Shown: one piece after another, positions 40,228 to 49,695 of the stretch
Numbering within the stretch: position 1 is the stretch's first letter
How the letters are laid out: each line of letters begins with the position of its first letter
Origin: Acetobacter vaccinii
GTDB taxonomy: Bacteria > Pseudomonadota > Alphaproteobacteria > Acetobacterales > Acetobacteraceae
Length of the DNA: 64,000 bases
Direction of reading: 5' to 3'
NCBI RefSeq assembly: GCF_008365315.1
Contig: NZ_CP043508.1
Span: 38,625 to 102,624 of the forward strand
Notes under the pieces: generated by a model
Told to the model about the DNA's origin: nothing
The model's input: the letters and a program-made list of their open reading frames with translations, nothing else
The model's database searches: none
Position numbers and translations under genes: made by a program

Positions 40228-42600
40228 TTAATATGTATATTTAACCTCTCCAATAAACATTCTCCCGGTAGACGGTGTCGCTCTATTAGAAAACAAGCTC
40301 TGGTAATTTAAGCGATTAGCTAAATTATATCCGTTCATTGATATTTTCCAGTGCTCATCGAAACGATGTGAAATAACCGCACTAAAGTCAACATTAGCTG
40401 GCACTCTCAAAGTATTAGCCGCGTTGAGCCACACATGTTGACGCCAAGTCACGCCTCCCCCAATCAGGAAATTGTAAGGCTTACTTGCAAACGCATTGTA
40501 AGCACTCCAGAAAGTCGCCTGATTATGGGGAACATAGGGGATATTTTTCCCCAGATTAGCCGCAGTGCTAGAAGCGGTTGTACTGCTATCATACAAGGCA
40601 TAAGTGGCAGTAACATTCCATCCTGGTAGGATGACGCCGCCAGCCGACAACTCAAGGCCTTGATTGCGCTGCTTGTCCGACGAGCCCTCCAATTCGCCCG
40701 TTACTGGATCTGCATTCATAGCGTTGCCTTTATCTAGGCGGAAAAGAGACGCAGTTAATCCAATACGATCATGAAAAATACTATATTTTGCTCCAATTTC
40801 ATAAAGCTGTGCTTTCTCTGGGCTAGCAAAGGACGTTGTTCCTGGACGAATAGGTACCGAGCCGTTTGTAACATACATACCCATCGGGGTCGTAGAACTA
40901 GCCCATGTAAAGTAATAAGTCTGGTGGCTATCAGGTGTAATCATGAGACTTACACTTGGGTTGAATACACCGCTGACATCATGAAAATGTTTGTCGGGAT
41001 ATTTGGAGACATCGCCTCCCGTTACATTATAAGCGGTTTGCCAGCGATCCCATCGGCCTCCTCCCTTGACAGACAACCAGTTCGTAAACCAGATTTGGTC
41101 AAAAAGGAAAATGCCAGTATCAAAGCCATACCCATTACTATTGGCTTTGGCACCAATCCCACCAAGATTAACAAGTCCACTCGGATTTGAATTTCCGGGA
41201 ACCAAATTAAGATTACCCACATTCGGGTTAGGATTGACAAGGCTAGCATATGGTTTTGCATTTAAATACGTGTATTGCTGGCGACTATCGCTAACATTCT
41301 CGATATCAAAACCAGCGACAAGCTGGTGCCTTAAAAAGGCAGTTTTGAAATTTGCCACCATAGAAAAGACATTTTGAACAGACCAGCTTTGTTGCTGGTA
41401 CGGTAAAGGCGCCATGTAGGTACCTGCACCTAGTCCATTTCCTGCGCCGGTAGGCCCTGAACGGGCTACCAGAGCATCTGCCGGATTACCATAAAAATAA
41501 TTATTTACACATGTTTTATCACAGGTAGCCTTAGATCCTGCGAATGTTCTATAATATTGCCCGCCTCGTAAATCATCATAGAAAGTAATATGATCATTTA
41601 GTTTATAAGTAAACCGTGCAGTTTCCATATTATCATTTGTCGAGTTTTGATCACTTCTTGTGCCGTAGAAATTTGTGCGGCGTATCCCATACTCAGTAAT
41701 GGGCTGTCCATAAGCTGCGCCGGGTTTTGTAACAACCGGCACACCAAAATCCGGTATGGAATTCTCTTGTTGGTGCATATATTGCAATATTAACGTTGCT
41801 TTCCTACCCAATCCAAAAGCTATGGAAGGAGCAACCCCCCAACGGTGCGAATAGATATAATCACGTCCAACGATGTCATGTTCATCGCCCATTCCAGTAA
41901 TTCGAAATGCCGTCGTTTCATTTATTTTACGATTTACGTCGAGTGTACCTCGGTAATAGTTTCCAGAGCCGCCAGAAAACTCCGCTGTCGCACGATTGGA
42001 CAGTGTTGGAGTTTTTGTGATCATGTTAATCGCACCTCCAGTCGTGCCATTACCAAAGACCTCTGATGAGGGGCCTTTAATAACGGAGACAGTTTCCATA
42101 TTAAAGGAATCTCGGGAATAAACTCCGTAATCCCTTAACCCATCTTCATAAATATCATTTTGTGCCTGAAAACCTCTAATGAGAAATTGATCACCGTTCA
42201 TCCCACCAGCGCCCTCGCCAATTGACGAAGTGACCCCTGGGACATCTCGGAGCGCTTCATCCAGAGATTTGACATTTTGTTGCTGCATTAACTGTTGGGG
42301 AACAACGTTAATTGTCTGGGGCGTATGCATGACATCTTGCGGCATACGCGACAAACCAAGGTAATCGTGCATTGTATTAAAACCATGACCGGTGACCGTC
42401 AGGCTTTCAGTCTCAGCGTCCGATATCTCATTTTTTTTCGTTTGAGATTTGGAATCTTCCTTATATTGATGCTTTTTTTTCACATTTTTTGATGGAGATT
42501 CAGCGTCAGCATTAATCGCAGCCGATAGCATGATGCTAGCAGCTATCATTGAAACAAAACCAGTTTTACATTTCTTGTTTAGGATTCTATGCTTTTTCAT
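40228..42600 (-). CDS. TonB-dependent siderophore receptor
   Basis: 790 aa. Signal peptide (residues 1-33), a charged linker, then TonB box-like 'AETESLTVTG', the plug domain (about 85-190: 'PQTINVVPQQLMQQQNVKSLDEALRDVPGVTSS...QFLIRGFQ...IKGPSSEVFGNGTTGGAINMITKTP') and a 22-strand barrel ending 'GRMFIGEVKYTY' with the required terminal aromatic. It resembles catecholate receptors of the Fiu/CirA type. Low GC and A/T-ending codons differ from both neighbours, a sign of separate acquisition. A Fur-like site lies upstream. Confidence 0.93.
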   Translation of the reverse strand: MKKHRILNKKCKTGFVSMIAASIMLSAAINADAESPSKNVKKKHQYKEDSKSQTKKNEISDAETESLTVTGHGFNTMHDYLGLSRMPQDVMHTPQTINVVPQQLMQQQNVKSLDEALRDVPGVTSSIGEGAGGMNGDQFLIRGFQAQNDIYEDGLRDYGVYSRDSFNMETVSVIKGPSSEVFGNGTTGGAINMITKTPTLSNRATAEFSGGSGNYYRGTLDVNRKINETTAFRITGMGDEHDIVGRDYIYSHRWGVAPSIAFGLGRKATLILQYMHQQENSIPDFGVPVVTKPGAAYGQPITEYGIRRTNFYGTRSDQNSTNDNMETARFTYKLNDHITFYDDLRGGQYYRTFAGSKATCDKTCVNNYFYGNPADALVARSGPTGAGNGLGAGTYMAPLPYQQQSWSVQNVFSMVANFKTAFLRHQLVAGFDIENVSDSRQQYTYLNAKPYASLVNPNPNVGNLNLVPGNSNPSGLVNLGGIGAKANSNGYGFDTGIFLFDQIWFTNWLSVKGGGRWDRWQTAYNVTGGDVSKYPDKHFHDVSGVFNPSVSLMITPDSHQTYYFTWASSTTPMGMYVTNGSVPIRPGTTSFASPEKAQLYEIGAKYSIFHDRIGLTASLFRLDKGNAMNADPVTGELEGSSDKQRNQGLELSAGGVILPGWNVTATYALYDSSTTASSTAANLGKNIPYVPHNQATFWSAYNAFASKPYNFLIGGGVTWRQHVWLNAANTLRVPANVDFSAVISHRFDEHWKISMNGYNLANRLNYQSLFSNRATPSTGRMFIGEVKYTY

Positions 42601-42664
42601 TTTTTCTCACGCAAACGGCATTAACTGATGGTGCAGCCATAACATATACTCCACAAAATGTTAA

Positions 42665-42685
42665 TGCGAGTTATTATCATTTCCA
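42665..42685. promoter_or_regulatory. Candidate Fur box
   Basis: TGCGAGTTATTATCATTTCC, 65 bp upstream of the receptor start, matches the ATTATTATCATT core of Fur sites on the coding strand (AATGATAATAA) with one weaker half. It would give iron repression. Confidence 0.5.
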
Positions 42686-42883
42686 CTCTAAAAATCGCAA
42701 AACTGTTTTCTGCGGATTGATAATCCTCCCCCTTTTTGCAGGCCAAAAGTAGCGTCAGCACTGTCGAGAACCCCAACACAATCTTACATAAGATTCCTGC
42801 CAGACTTACGCTCGTGTAGACACTCAGAGCATCACCTGAGGACACGGATAACAGCTGCGCTAAACTATCCAGCTTTTTTTAAT

Positions 42884-45800
42884 TCACGCGGCGTCCCTGA
42901 GAGTGTTGGGGGCGTCTTCTCCCTCTGAGGGGGGCGTGCTGTCGTCATTGGCCGGAACATCCTCCCCTGCCCCGCTGGTTGCGGCAAGATCGGCTTCGAG
43001 GTCCGCCAGCGCGTTACGCTTCTCGTCCAGCAGCGCCTGATCGCGGAACGGCGCACCCAGCCGGGCCTGATAGGCGGGCAGACGGCGGGTCGCCTCGTCA
43101 CGGATTTTGAGGGTGTCAGCCAGTTCCCCATCAAGGCGCAGGATCAGGTTCTCGATGCGCGCGACCAGCCCCAGAGGTTTCGTCTCCTGATCCACGGCGA
43201 CGTCCACCGTGCCATGCGCGAAGGCGACGGACAGCCCCGCCTCCGTCACCACCTTGTCCTCGGTGAACCGCTGACGGCTGACGGCCTCCAGCGTGATGGC
43301 AAACCCGCCGATGCGGCCCAGCGTCCACTGGCCTTCCTGCGCGTTCCTGACTGCCAGACGGAGCTGGGACAGCAGGAACGCCCCCGCCTTCTCACGCTCG
43401 CCAATCACACCGGCTTCGCTCTCGAAGCGGAAGGCATCGCCGCGCGTGGCCACACGGGTCGCCAGGTCAGCCTCGATCAGCGGGAGCCGTGCCTCGGCCC
43501 AGGCGATGTCACGCCCGGCCTGCTGGACGGCCCGCCGCACCGCGAACTGGTCGTCGTAATGGGCTGCAAAGAGGCGTTCGAGCCGCGCAAGCTCTGCTTC
43601 CAGACCGGCTTTCTGCATGAGCCGCATATCACCCGAGGCCAGTGCCTTGGCCATGGCGAACTGGTTGCCTTCACTCTCCAGATCTTCCACGCGCCGGATG
43701 GAGCGATCACCAGACATCGCCATGGCAATGAAGCGCAGCTTGCGTTCAAGCAGCTGCCAGTTGGTGGCGTCCACCGATCCTTCCTGCGCATAGGCGAAGA
43801 TCCGGATTTCGGGGTTCTGGTTGCCCTGCCGCTCGATCCGCCCCTCGCGCTGGATGATGTCCGAGACCAGCCAGGGCACATCCAGATGGTGCAGGGCCAG
43901 CAGACGCTGCTGCGCGTTGACGCCCGTGCCCATGGTCTGGGTGCTGCCGATCAGGATACGCTTGCGCCCGGCATTGAAGTCACCAAACAGGCGCTGTTTG
44001 GCTTCGGCCTTCTTGTACTCCTGCATGAAGGCGATCTGCTCGCGTGGCACGCCCATGCGCACCAGTTCGTCCCTGATCCACAGATAGGCGGAGAAGCCCC
44101 GGGTCCCTTCTGCCCCCACGGTGCCCAGGTCCGAGAAAATCATCTGCACGGCACCAGGCTGGGCGTAAGGCTGGCCGGTCTCGGGGTTGGTGTAACGGTT
44201 CTGCGCACTCTCTTCCCAGATGGCAAAGACGTTGCGGATCATCAGGTCGAGCTTGCTGTCTCCCCCCTCCCCTGCCTGGGCCCAGCCGACAAAGCGCAGA
44301 TCGAGCGCGGCATGGCGGGCATCCCCCATGACGGAGAGGAGGATGTCATCCCCCTTCCGGGGCTTGCCCTTACGGTTCTCAATCGCCGTGATCCGCTCGG
44401 CCAGCGTCTTCTGGTAGGCGCGGAAGCGGGCATGCACCGAGGCCACGACGATCTGGCGGTGTCCACCGCGCACGGCTGGCAGACTGACATAGCGGCGGAG
44501 ATCATCCTGCTGCACCACATCGGCGAAGTCACGGTAGAGCGCCATGAGGTCCGCGACATTGACGAACTCGGTAAAGCGCGTGACCGGCTTGTAGAGACCG
44601 CTGGGCTGCAGTTCGAGTTCAGTCCGGGTCTCCCCGAAAGTGGCCGCCCAGGCATCGAACTCATGCAGGCCGCGACTGCGCAGGGCATCGAGCGCCATGT
44701 AACGCTGCACCGAGTAGAGCTCTCCCAGTGTGTTCGTGATCGGGCTTCCAGAGGCCAGCACCAGCGCACGGCCGGGATTGACCCGCTCCAGGTAACGGGC
44801 CTTGACGAACAGATCCCAGGCGCGCTGCGACCCTTCCGGAGCCACGCCCTTGAGGTCGCCCTGATTGGTGGCAAAACTCAGTTTGCGGAACTGCTGGGCT
44901 TCATCGACGAGGATCTGGTCGATCCCCAGTTCTCCCAGATGCAGAAGATCATCCTTGGTGGTCGCCAGCCCTTCGAGCTTGGCTTCCATCCCTTCCTTCA
45001 TGCGCTCGATGCGCTTGCGCGACAGGCGGTCGTCTTTATCCATTTCACAGAGCAGCGTGTCGTAGGCCTCGATCTGTTCGTCGATCATGCCGCGCTCAAA
45101 GGCGGCCTCCACCGCGATGAATTTGAAGGCGTCATGGGTGATGATGATCGCATCCCAGGTGCCCGTGGCCGCGCGGGCCAGAAAGCGCTGGCGTTTGGTC
45201 CGCGCGAAGTTCGTCTCATCTGCCACGAGGATTTTGGCAGTCGGATAGAGCATGAGGAACTCGCGGGCCATCTGGGCCAGACAGTGGCCTGGCACGACGA
45301 TCATCGCCTTGCTGACCAGCCCCAGCCGTTTCTGCTCCATCACGGCGGCACACATGGAGAAGGTTTTGCCCGACCCAACGGCATGGGCGATATAGGTGCT
45401 GCCCGCGGCAATGATCCTCCAGATCACCCGCTTCTGGTGGTCCCGCAGGGCAATGATGCTGCTCGCACCCGGCAGGCGCAGATGGGCCCCATTGAATGTG
45501 CGCGGCACGAGGTTGTTGTAGGTGTCGTTATACAGCCGGACCAGCCGGTCGGCCCGCTCGGCGTCCTGCCAGACCCAGTTCTGGAACGCCTGACGGATAG
45601 CCGCGAGCTTCTCCTTTGCCGCTTCGGTTTCCTGCGTGTTGAGCACACGGGTGTCGTTGCCGTTTGAATCTTTAACCGTGTCCCAGATTTTCGGGGACGC
45701 CTGCGTGAGTGCATCTTCAAGCAGCTCTCCGGCATGACGGCGCTCGGTGCCCCAGACCGAGGTCGCTTCCGCCCGCCCGAGGAACGCCCGTTTCTCGACA

Positions 45801-48010
45801 CTCCAGCAGGCCACCTCGGCGGTATGGCGGATGGTGGTCTCAACGCCCAGCACCTCGCGGGTGAAGGCGATGATGTCGCTCACAGGCAGCCAGGGAGCCC
45901 CCAGACGGGCCGTAATATCGGACGGCCTCAGATCCTCGGGTTGGGCCCGTTCCAGCGCTGCCGCCGTGCGGGCGAAACGCATGTCGCTCTTCGCCGCTTC
46001 ACGCGCTGCCACGAGCTTGGTGCGCACGGCCCCCGACAGCAGTTCATCCGCCGCCACCCATACATCGCCTCCCATGCGTGAGGCTTCGGGATCGAGATAA
46101 ACAGCCTCGCCCAGTGCGGTCAGGGCGTCCTCCACGCGACAGCCCGCCAGCTCGGCGATCAGGGGCAGATCGACACGGCCCACGTCATGCAGGCAGACGG
46201 CCAGCGCATCATGGACCGAATGGATTTCGGGCTCGACCGGCGCATGGATGACGCGCTCGGTAAACAGCGGCCCCGGCCGGGCAGTCTGGGTGGCCTCGTC
46301 ATACTCCTCGATGGAGGAGACCAGCCAGACATCGGGATCGTCATAGAACGGCTGGAGGTTGGGCCTGCGGCGGCTTTCGGTGTCTTCGCCAGTCGTCGGG
46401 TTGACCCGGACGGTGGTGTTGGTGAGATTGATCGGGCCGAACTGGCGGGTAAAGCTCTGCCAGGCCTGCCGCAGCCGATGCTGATGCCGTCCGAACGGCT
46501 GGTTGTCCATCTGGGCGCGCAGGACCGCCTTGGCCGCGTCCCGCACGGGGATCAGGGCTTCGATGATCCGGGCATGTTTCTGGAAGAGCCCCTCTTTCTG
46601 CTCCCCCTTGCGGATGGGCACGTCCTGGCCTGCGCCACCAATGATCTGATGCAGGACACGGTTGTGCAGATAATAGCTGCCTTCTTTGAGGTCAGCCCCT
46701 GAAGCCGCTGTGCCCACGGACAGCCCGTCCAGTTCGGGCCGGGTAATGCGCTGCTCTGCAGGAGGCAGAAACCGGCTCTCGGGGGCAATGCGGGCCAGAG
46801 CTTCGGGCAGAGCGGTTTGAAGATCGACGCCCGCCACCGGCAGACAGCAGTACTCCAGTCCGAACTGACTGCTGCCCCAGCCATGCTGGCCGAGCACCTG
46901 TGCGGGGTGATCGAGGAGATAACGGTTGATCCATAACGGGCCGCGCCCTTCATCACTCTCTGGCACGACAGCCGTTTCCAGCCATGCCTGGTCGCCGGGC
47001 AGATCGCCGATCATGCGCTTACGGAACACCAGCAGATCGAGCACGACCTCGGTGCCGGCGTCAGCGCTCATGGTGCCTGCGGGCAGACGCACGGCTCCCA
47101 GGAGGTCTGCCTCTTCGGCGATGTGCCGCCGGGCCCGGGGGTCACTCTTGTCCAGCGTATGGCGTGAGGTCACGAAGGCGGCAAACCCACCGGGCCGTAG
47201 GGCGCCTATGGCACGGGCGATGAACCAGTCATGCAGGCTGAAGCCCCGCAGCTCACGATGCTCGGGGACAGAGACCGTGCGGTTGGAGAAGGGGGGATTA
47301 CCGATGGCCAGATCGTAGTCACTGGCCAGGCTGGCCTTTGTGAAGTCTTCCTGCCTGATCCACTGCTTAGGGAAGAGGACCCGCGCGATCCTGGCGGTCA
47401 CGCTGTCCATCTCGATCCCGGTGAAAGCAATCCGGCCTTCGAGACGCTGGGGCCGTCTGGCGATGAACTGCCCGGCCCCGCAGCCGGGTTCGAGGACGGA
47501 GCCCCCCTGGAAGCCACGGGCCATGAGCATGTCCCACAGGGCATTGACGATGAAATCTGGTGTGAAGTGGGCATATTGTGTAGCCCGGGCGAGGGAGGCG
47601 CGTTCTGGTACGCTGCTGGCGTTTTCCAGAGCCTTGCCGATGTCTTCCCACCCTGCGCGATAGGTTTCTCCGGCACGGGGGAACAGGCTGTTTGCCAGGG
47701 CACTGGCCCCGAAGCCCAGATACCGGCTCAGAATGGTCTGCTCGTCCGGTGTGGCATTGCGTTCTTCGGCTTCAATGACCCGCAGAAGGGCCATGGCGGC
47801 GATATTATCCCGGGCCCGGTCTTTCCAGGTGGTGGCCAGCCCACGTGGGCCTGACAGGTGGAAATCGGTCTGCGGGATGACCAGAGGCTCGGGGGCAGAC
47901 GAGGAGGGCAGGGGCGCGTCTTCGCCGTCGAGATCGCCCCAGAAAAGGTCTGGCGCACCACTGAGGGCCGAGGATGAGAACAGGCTGAGCTGATCACCGA
48001 AGAGGGACAT
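42884..48010 (-). CDS. N6-adenine methylase / SNF2-type helicase fusion
   Basis: 1708 aa. N-terminal methylase: SAM motif 'VLEPGCGAGQF' (about 172-182) and catalytic 'AIGNPPF' (about 236-242). Central-to-C-terminal SF2 helicase: Walker A 'HAVGSGKTFSM' (about 870), DEAD-type box 'VDEAQQFRKL' (about 1038), HELICc 'STQTMGTGVNAQQRLLALHHLD' and 'DIIQREGRIERQGN' (about 1355-1395). The C-terminal 300 residues are coiled-coil-rich. Such giant proteins are carried by plasmids and phages (P1 DarB-like type) and are linked to antirestriction or DNA modification. No restriction subunit or specificity subunit is nearby. The start has only a structured leader upstream. Confidence 0.9.
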   Translation of the reverse strand: MSLFGDQLSLFSSSALSGAPDLFWGDLDGEDAPLPSSSAPEPLVIPQTDFHLSGPRGLATTWKDRARDNIAAMALLRVIEAEERNATPDEQTILSRYLGFGASALANSLFPRAGETYRAGWEDIGKALENASSVPERASLARATQYAHFTPDFIVNALWDMLMARGFQGGSVLEPGCGAGQFIARRPQRLEGRIAFTGIEMDSVTARIARVLFPKQWIRQEDFTKASLASDYDLAIGNPPFSNRTVSVPEHRELRGFSLHDWFIARAIGALRPGGFAAFVTSRHTLDKSDPRARRHIAEEADLLGAVRLPAGTMSADAGTEVVLDLLVFRKRMIGDLPGDQAWLETAVVPESDEGRGPLWINRYLLDHPAQVLGQHGWGSSQFGLEYCCLPVAGVDLQTALPEALARIAPESRFLPPAEQRITRPELDGLSVGTAASGADLKEGSYYLHNRVLHQIIGGAGQDVPIRKGEQKEGLFQKHARIIEALIPVRDAAKAVLRAQMDNQPFGRHQHRLRQAWQSFTRQFGPINLTNTTVRVNPTTGEDTESRRRPNLQPFYDDPDVWLVSSIEEYDEATQTARPGPLFTERVIHAPVEPEIHSVHDALAVCLHDVGRVDLPLIAELAGCRVEDALTALGEAVYLDPEASRMGGDVWVAADELLSGAVRTKLVAAREAAKSDMRFARTAAALERAQPEDLRPSDITARLGAPWLPVSDIIAFTREVLGVETTIRHTAEVACWSVEKRAFLGRAEATSVWGTERRHAGELLEDALTQASPKIWDTVKDSNGNDTRVLNTQETEAAKEKLAAIRQAFQNWVWQDAERADRLVRLYNDTYNNLVPRTFNGAHLRLPGASSIIALRDHQKRVIWRIIAAGSTYIAHAVGSGKTFSMCAAVMEQKRLGLVSKAMIVVPGHCLAQMAREFLMLYPTAKILVADETNFARTKRQRFLARAATGTWDAIIITHDAFKFIAVEAAFERGMIDEQIEAYDTLLCEMDKDDRLSRKRIERMKEGMEAKLEGLATTKDDLLHLGELGIDQILVDEAQQFRKLSFATNQGDLKGVAPEGSQRAWDLFVKARYLERVNPGRALVLASGSPITNTLGELYSVQRYMALDALRSRGLHEFDAWAATFGETRTELELQPSGLYKPVTRFTEFVNVADLMALYRDFADVVQQDDLRRYVSLPAVRGGHRQIVVASVHARFRAYQKTLAERITAIENRKGKPRKGDDILLSVMGDARHAALDLRFVGWAQAGEGGDSKLDLMIRNVFAIWEESAQNRYTNPETGQPYAQPGAVQMIFSDLGTVGAEGTRGFSAYLWIRDELVRMGVPREQIAFMQEYKKAEAKQRLFGDFNAGRKRILIGSTQTMGTGVNAQQRLLALHHLDVPWLVSDIIQREGRIERQGNQNPEIRIFAYAQEGSVDATNWQLLERKLRFIAMAMSGDRSIRRVEDLESEGNQFAMAKALASGDMRLMQKAGLEAELARLERLFAAHYDDQFAVRRAVQQAGRDIAWAEARLPLIEADLATRVATRGDAFRFESEAGVIGEREKAGAFLLSQLRLAVRNAQEGQWTLGRIGGFAITLEAVSRQRFTEDKVVTEAGLSVAFAHGTVDVAVDQETKPLGLVARIENLILRLDGELADTLKIRDEATRRLPAYQARLGAPFRDQALLDEKRNALADLEADLAATSGAGEDVPANDDSTPPSEGEDAPNTLRDAA

Positions 48011-48288
48011 GGAAGGCTCCGGACAAACGCCGATAGCCGCCTGAGTCGGGGACGAGGCGGTGATCGGGAGGGATGGGACAACAGCAGGGAAGGGGTCTGA
48101 GCGCTGGATGCGTCAGTGGTCTCTTTTTCTGCGTCCTCTCCTCGGAACCGGGCCTGGGGGGCGGGGGCAAAGGCGGCGCCTGCGCCGGGATCGGGCTGGC
48201 TTTAGACAGACCGACCCACCCTTTGCGCACGACGCTCAGGGCTGGTCCGGAGTGTTTTATATTTGGATTTGTGATTTTTTTTGGATCA
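48011..48288. other. Divergent intergenic region between the methylase-helicase and repA
   Basis: GC-rich, no gene. Pyrimidine tract TCTCTTTTTCTGCG at 48119-48131 is similar to that of other structured leaders. The repA-side part (48250-48288) is AT-rich. Confidence 0.45.
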
Positions 48289-48304
48289 GTTGACAGCTGT
48301 CAAC
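48289..48304. promoter_or_regulatory. parS site 1
   Basis: GTTGACAGCTGTCAAC, a perfect 16-bp palindrome that fits the repABC-plasmid parS consensus GTTNNCNGCNGNNAAC. 116 bp before the repA start. Confidence 0.85.
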
Positions 48305-48317
48305 TTCGGTTTTTTTT

Positions 48318-48333
48318 GTTGACAGCTGTCAAC
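48318..48333. promoter_or_regulatory. parS site 2
   Basis: Second identical GTTGACAGCTGTCAAC, 13 bp after site 1; the downstream TTC is conserved too. Position in the repA promoter region suggests RepA/RepB autorepression through parS. Confidence 0.85.
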
Positions 48334-48404
48334 TTCGTTATAAGGTGCGATATATCTTCAATCATGCGGATTACACCGCACCCGATGATAAGTGACGCAC
48401 TTAA

Positions 48405-49625
48405 ATGCAAAAAGCGACAGAAATAGATGTTATGCACTCAGAAGATAATAACACTCTAGACGTGTTGCTATCAGATCAAGCGCGAGCGCTGTCCTCACAT
48501 CTCCAAGCTCACAGAATGGAGCTTTTCCCTCCTCGTGCACAAAAAGCACTGCGCTCATTCCAAATAGGTGAGGTGGCAAAAATATTAGGTGTTAAGCCCG
48601 GATATTTACGCAATCTGGCGCTTGAAGGGAAAGGACCAATTCCAGAAGTCGGCAATGGTGGTCGCAGAACATATAGCGCCGAGCAAATGTTGGAATTGCG
48701 TGAATATCTAGATGCAAATGCTCGTAATGGCCGCAGATACATGCCGACCCGTAGTGGTTCTGAAGAGTTGCAGGTTATCGCCGTTGTTAACTTCAAGGGT
48801 GGAAGCGGGAAAACGACATCGGCGGCACATCTAGCTCAAGGTTTGGCTTTAGACGGGCTTCGAGTGCTTGCTATCGATCTTGACCCACAAGCAAGTCTTT
48901 CAGCTCTTCATGGGTTCCAGCCAGAATTTGATGTCCACGAAAACGAAACGCTTTATGGCACGATTAGATATGATGATAACCGACGCCCACTTTCTGAAAT
49001 AATAAGAAAAACCAACTTCCCAGGACTAGATATTGTTCCAGGCAATATTGAACTATCTGAGTTTGAGTATGAGACACCTCGCTTTTTAGCCTCGTCAGAT
49101 CAAGCGAGCGCGATATTTTTCTCACGTGTCGATGCTGCTCTAGAAGATGTAGAAAAGGACTATGATGTAGTTATCATCGATTGCCCACCACAACTTGGTT
49201 ACCTGACAATGTCTGCAGTATGTGCTGCGACAGGGCTACTCATTACAGTTCATCCCCAGATGCTTGATGTCATGTCTATGTGTCAATTTCTTCTGATGAT
49301 GAGTGATGTGATGACACATTTACGGAATGCTGGGGGCAACGTTTCCTATAATTGGGTCAGGTACCTACTTACACGTTTTGAACCTTCTGATGCTCCGCAA
49401 ACAAATATGGCTGGGTTCATGAGATCGTTGTTTGGCGATCATGTTCTTAAATTTCCAATGTTAAAGAGTACAGCCGTCTCTGATGCCGCAATTACGAAGC
49501 AAACTGTTTTTGAAATAGAACGTAAGCAGTTCACAGGTTCAACTTATGATAGAGCTTTAGAATCTGTTAATGCTGTAAATGGAGAAATTAGAGACCTTAT
49601 CTTTAGTGCATGGGGGCGAAATTGA
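48405..49625 (+). CDS. repA: RepA (ParA-type) partition ATPase
   Basis: 406 aa, the length usual for repABC RepA. A MerR-like N-terminal HTH ('FQIGEVAKILGVKPGYLRNLALEG', about 50-75) precedes the deviant Walker A 'FKGGSGKTTSAAHLA' (about 130), Walker A' 'IDLDPQASLS' and Walker B 'DVVIIDCPPQLG'. It drives partition with RepB and represses its own promoter. Low GC relative to surrounding backbone. Confidence 0.93.
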   Translation: MQKATEIDVMHSEDNNTLDVLLSDQARALSSHLQAHRMELFPPRAQKALRSFQIGEVAKILGVKPGYLRNLALEGKGPIPEVGNGGRRTYSAEQMLELREYLDANARNGRRYMPTRSGSEELQVIAVVNFKGGSGKTTSAAHLAQGLALDGLRVLAIDLDPQASLSALHGFQPEFDVHENETLYGTIRYDDNRRPLSEIIRKTNFPGLDIVPGNIELSEFEYETPRFLASSDQASAIFFSRVDAALEDVEKDYDVVIIDCPPQLGYLTMSAVCAATGLLITVHPQMLDVMSMCQFLLMMSDVMTHLRNAGGNVSYNWVRYLLTRFEPSDAPQTNMAGFMRSLFGDHVLKFPMLKSTAVSDAAITKQTVFEIERKQFTGSTYDRALESVNAVNGEIRDLIFSAWGRN

Positions 49626-49651
49626 CCCACGATAATAAAAACTCTCTGTCT

Positions 49652-49667
49652 GTTGACAGCTGTCAAC
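49652..49667. promoter_or_regulatory. parS site 3
   Basis: Third GTTGACAGCTGTCAAC, between repA and repB, 29 bp before the repB start and close to its ribosome-binding site AGGAGG. Confidence 0.85.
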
Positions 49668-49695
49668 TTCATGCAATCTAGAGGAGGTTATTATT

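Noticed and set aside
42621..42845. 74-codon minus-strand frame with hydrophobic segment upstream of the TonB receptor
   Set aside because: No ribosome-binding site, overlaps the probable Fur site and promoter, no similarity.
43214..45667. 817-codon open frame on the plus strand
   Set aside because: Antisense to the methylase-helicase; its protein has no recognisable domain while the minus frame has all motifs.
48289..49667. The repeated GTTGACAGCTGTCAAC as a CRISPR or iteron array
   Set aside because: Only three copies, irregular spacing, perfect palindrome matching the parS consensus.
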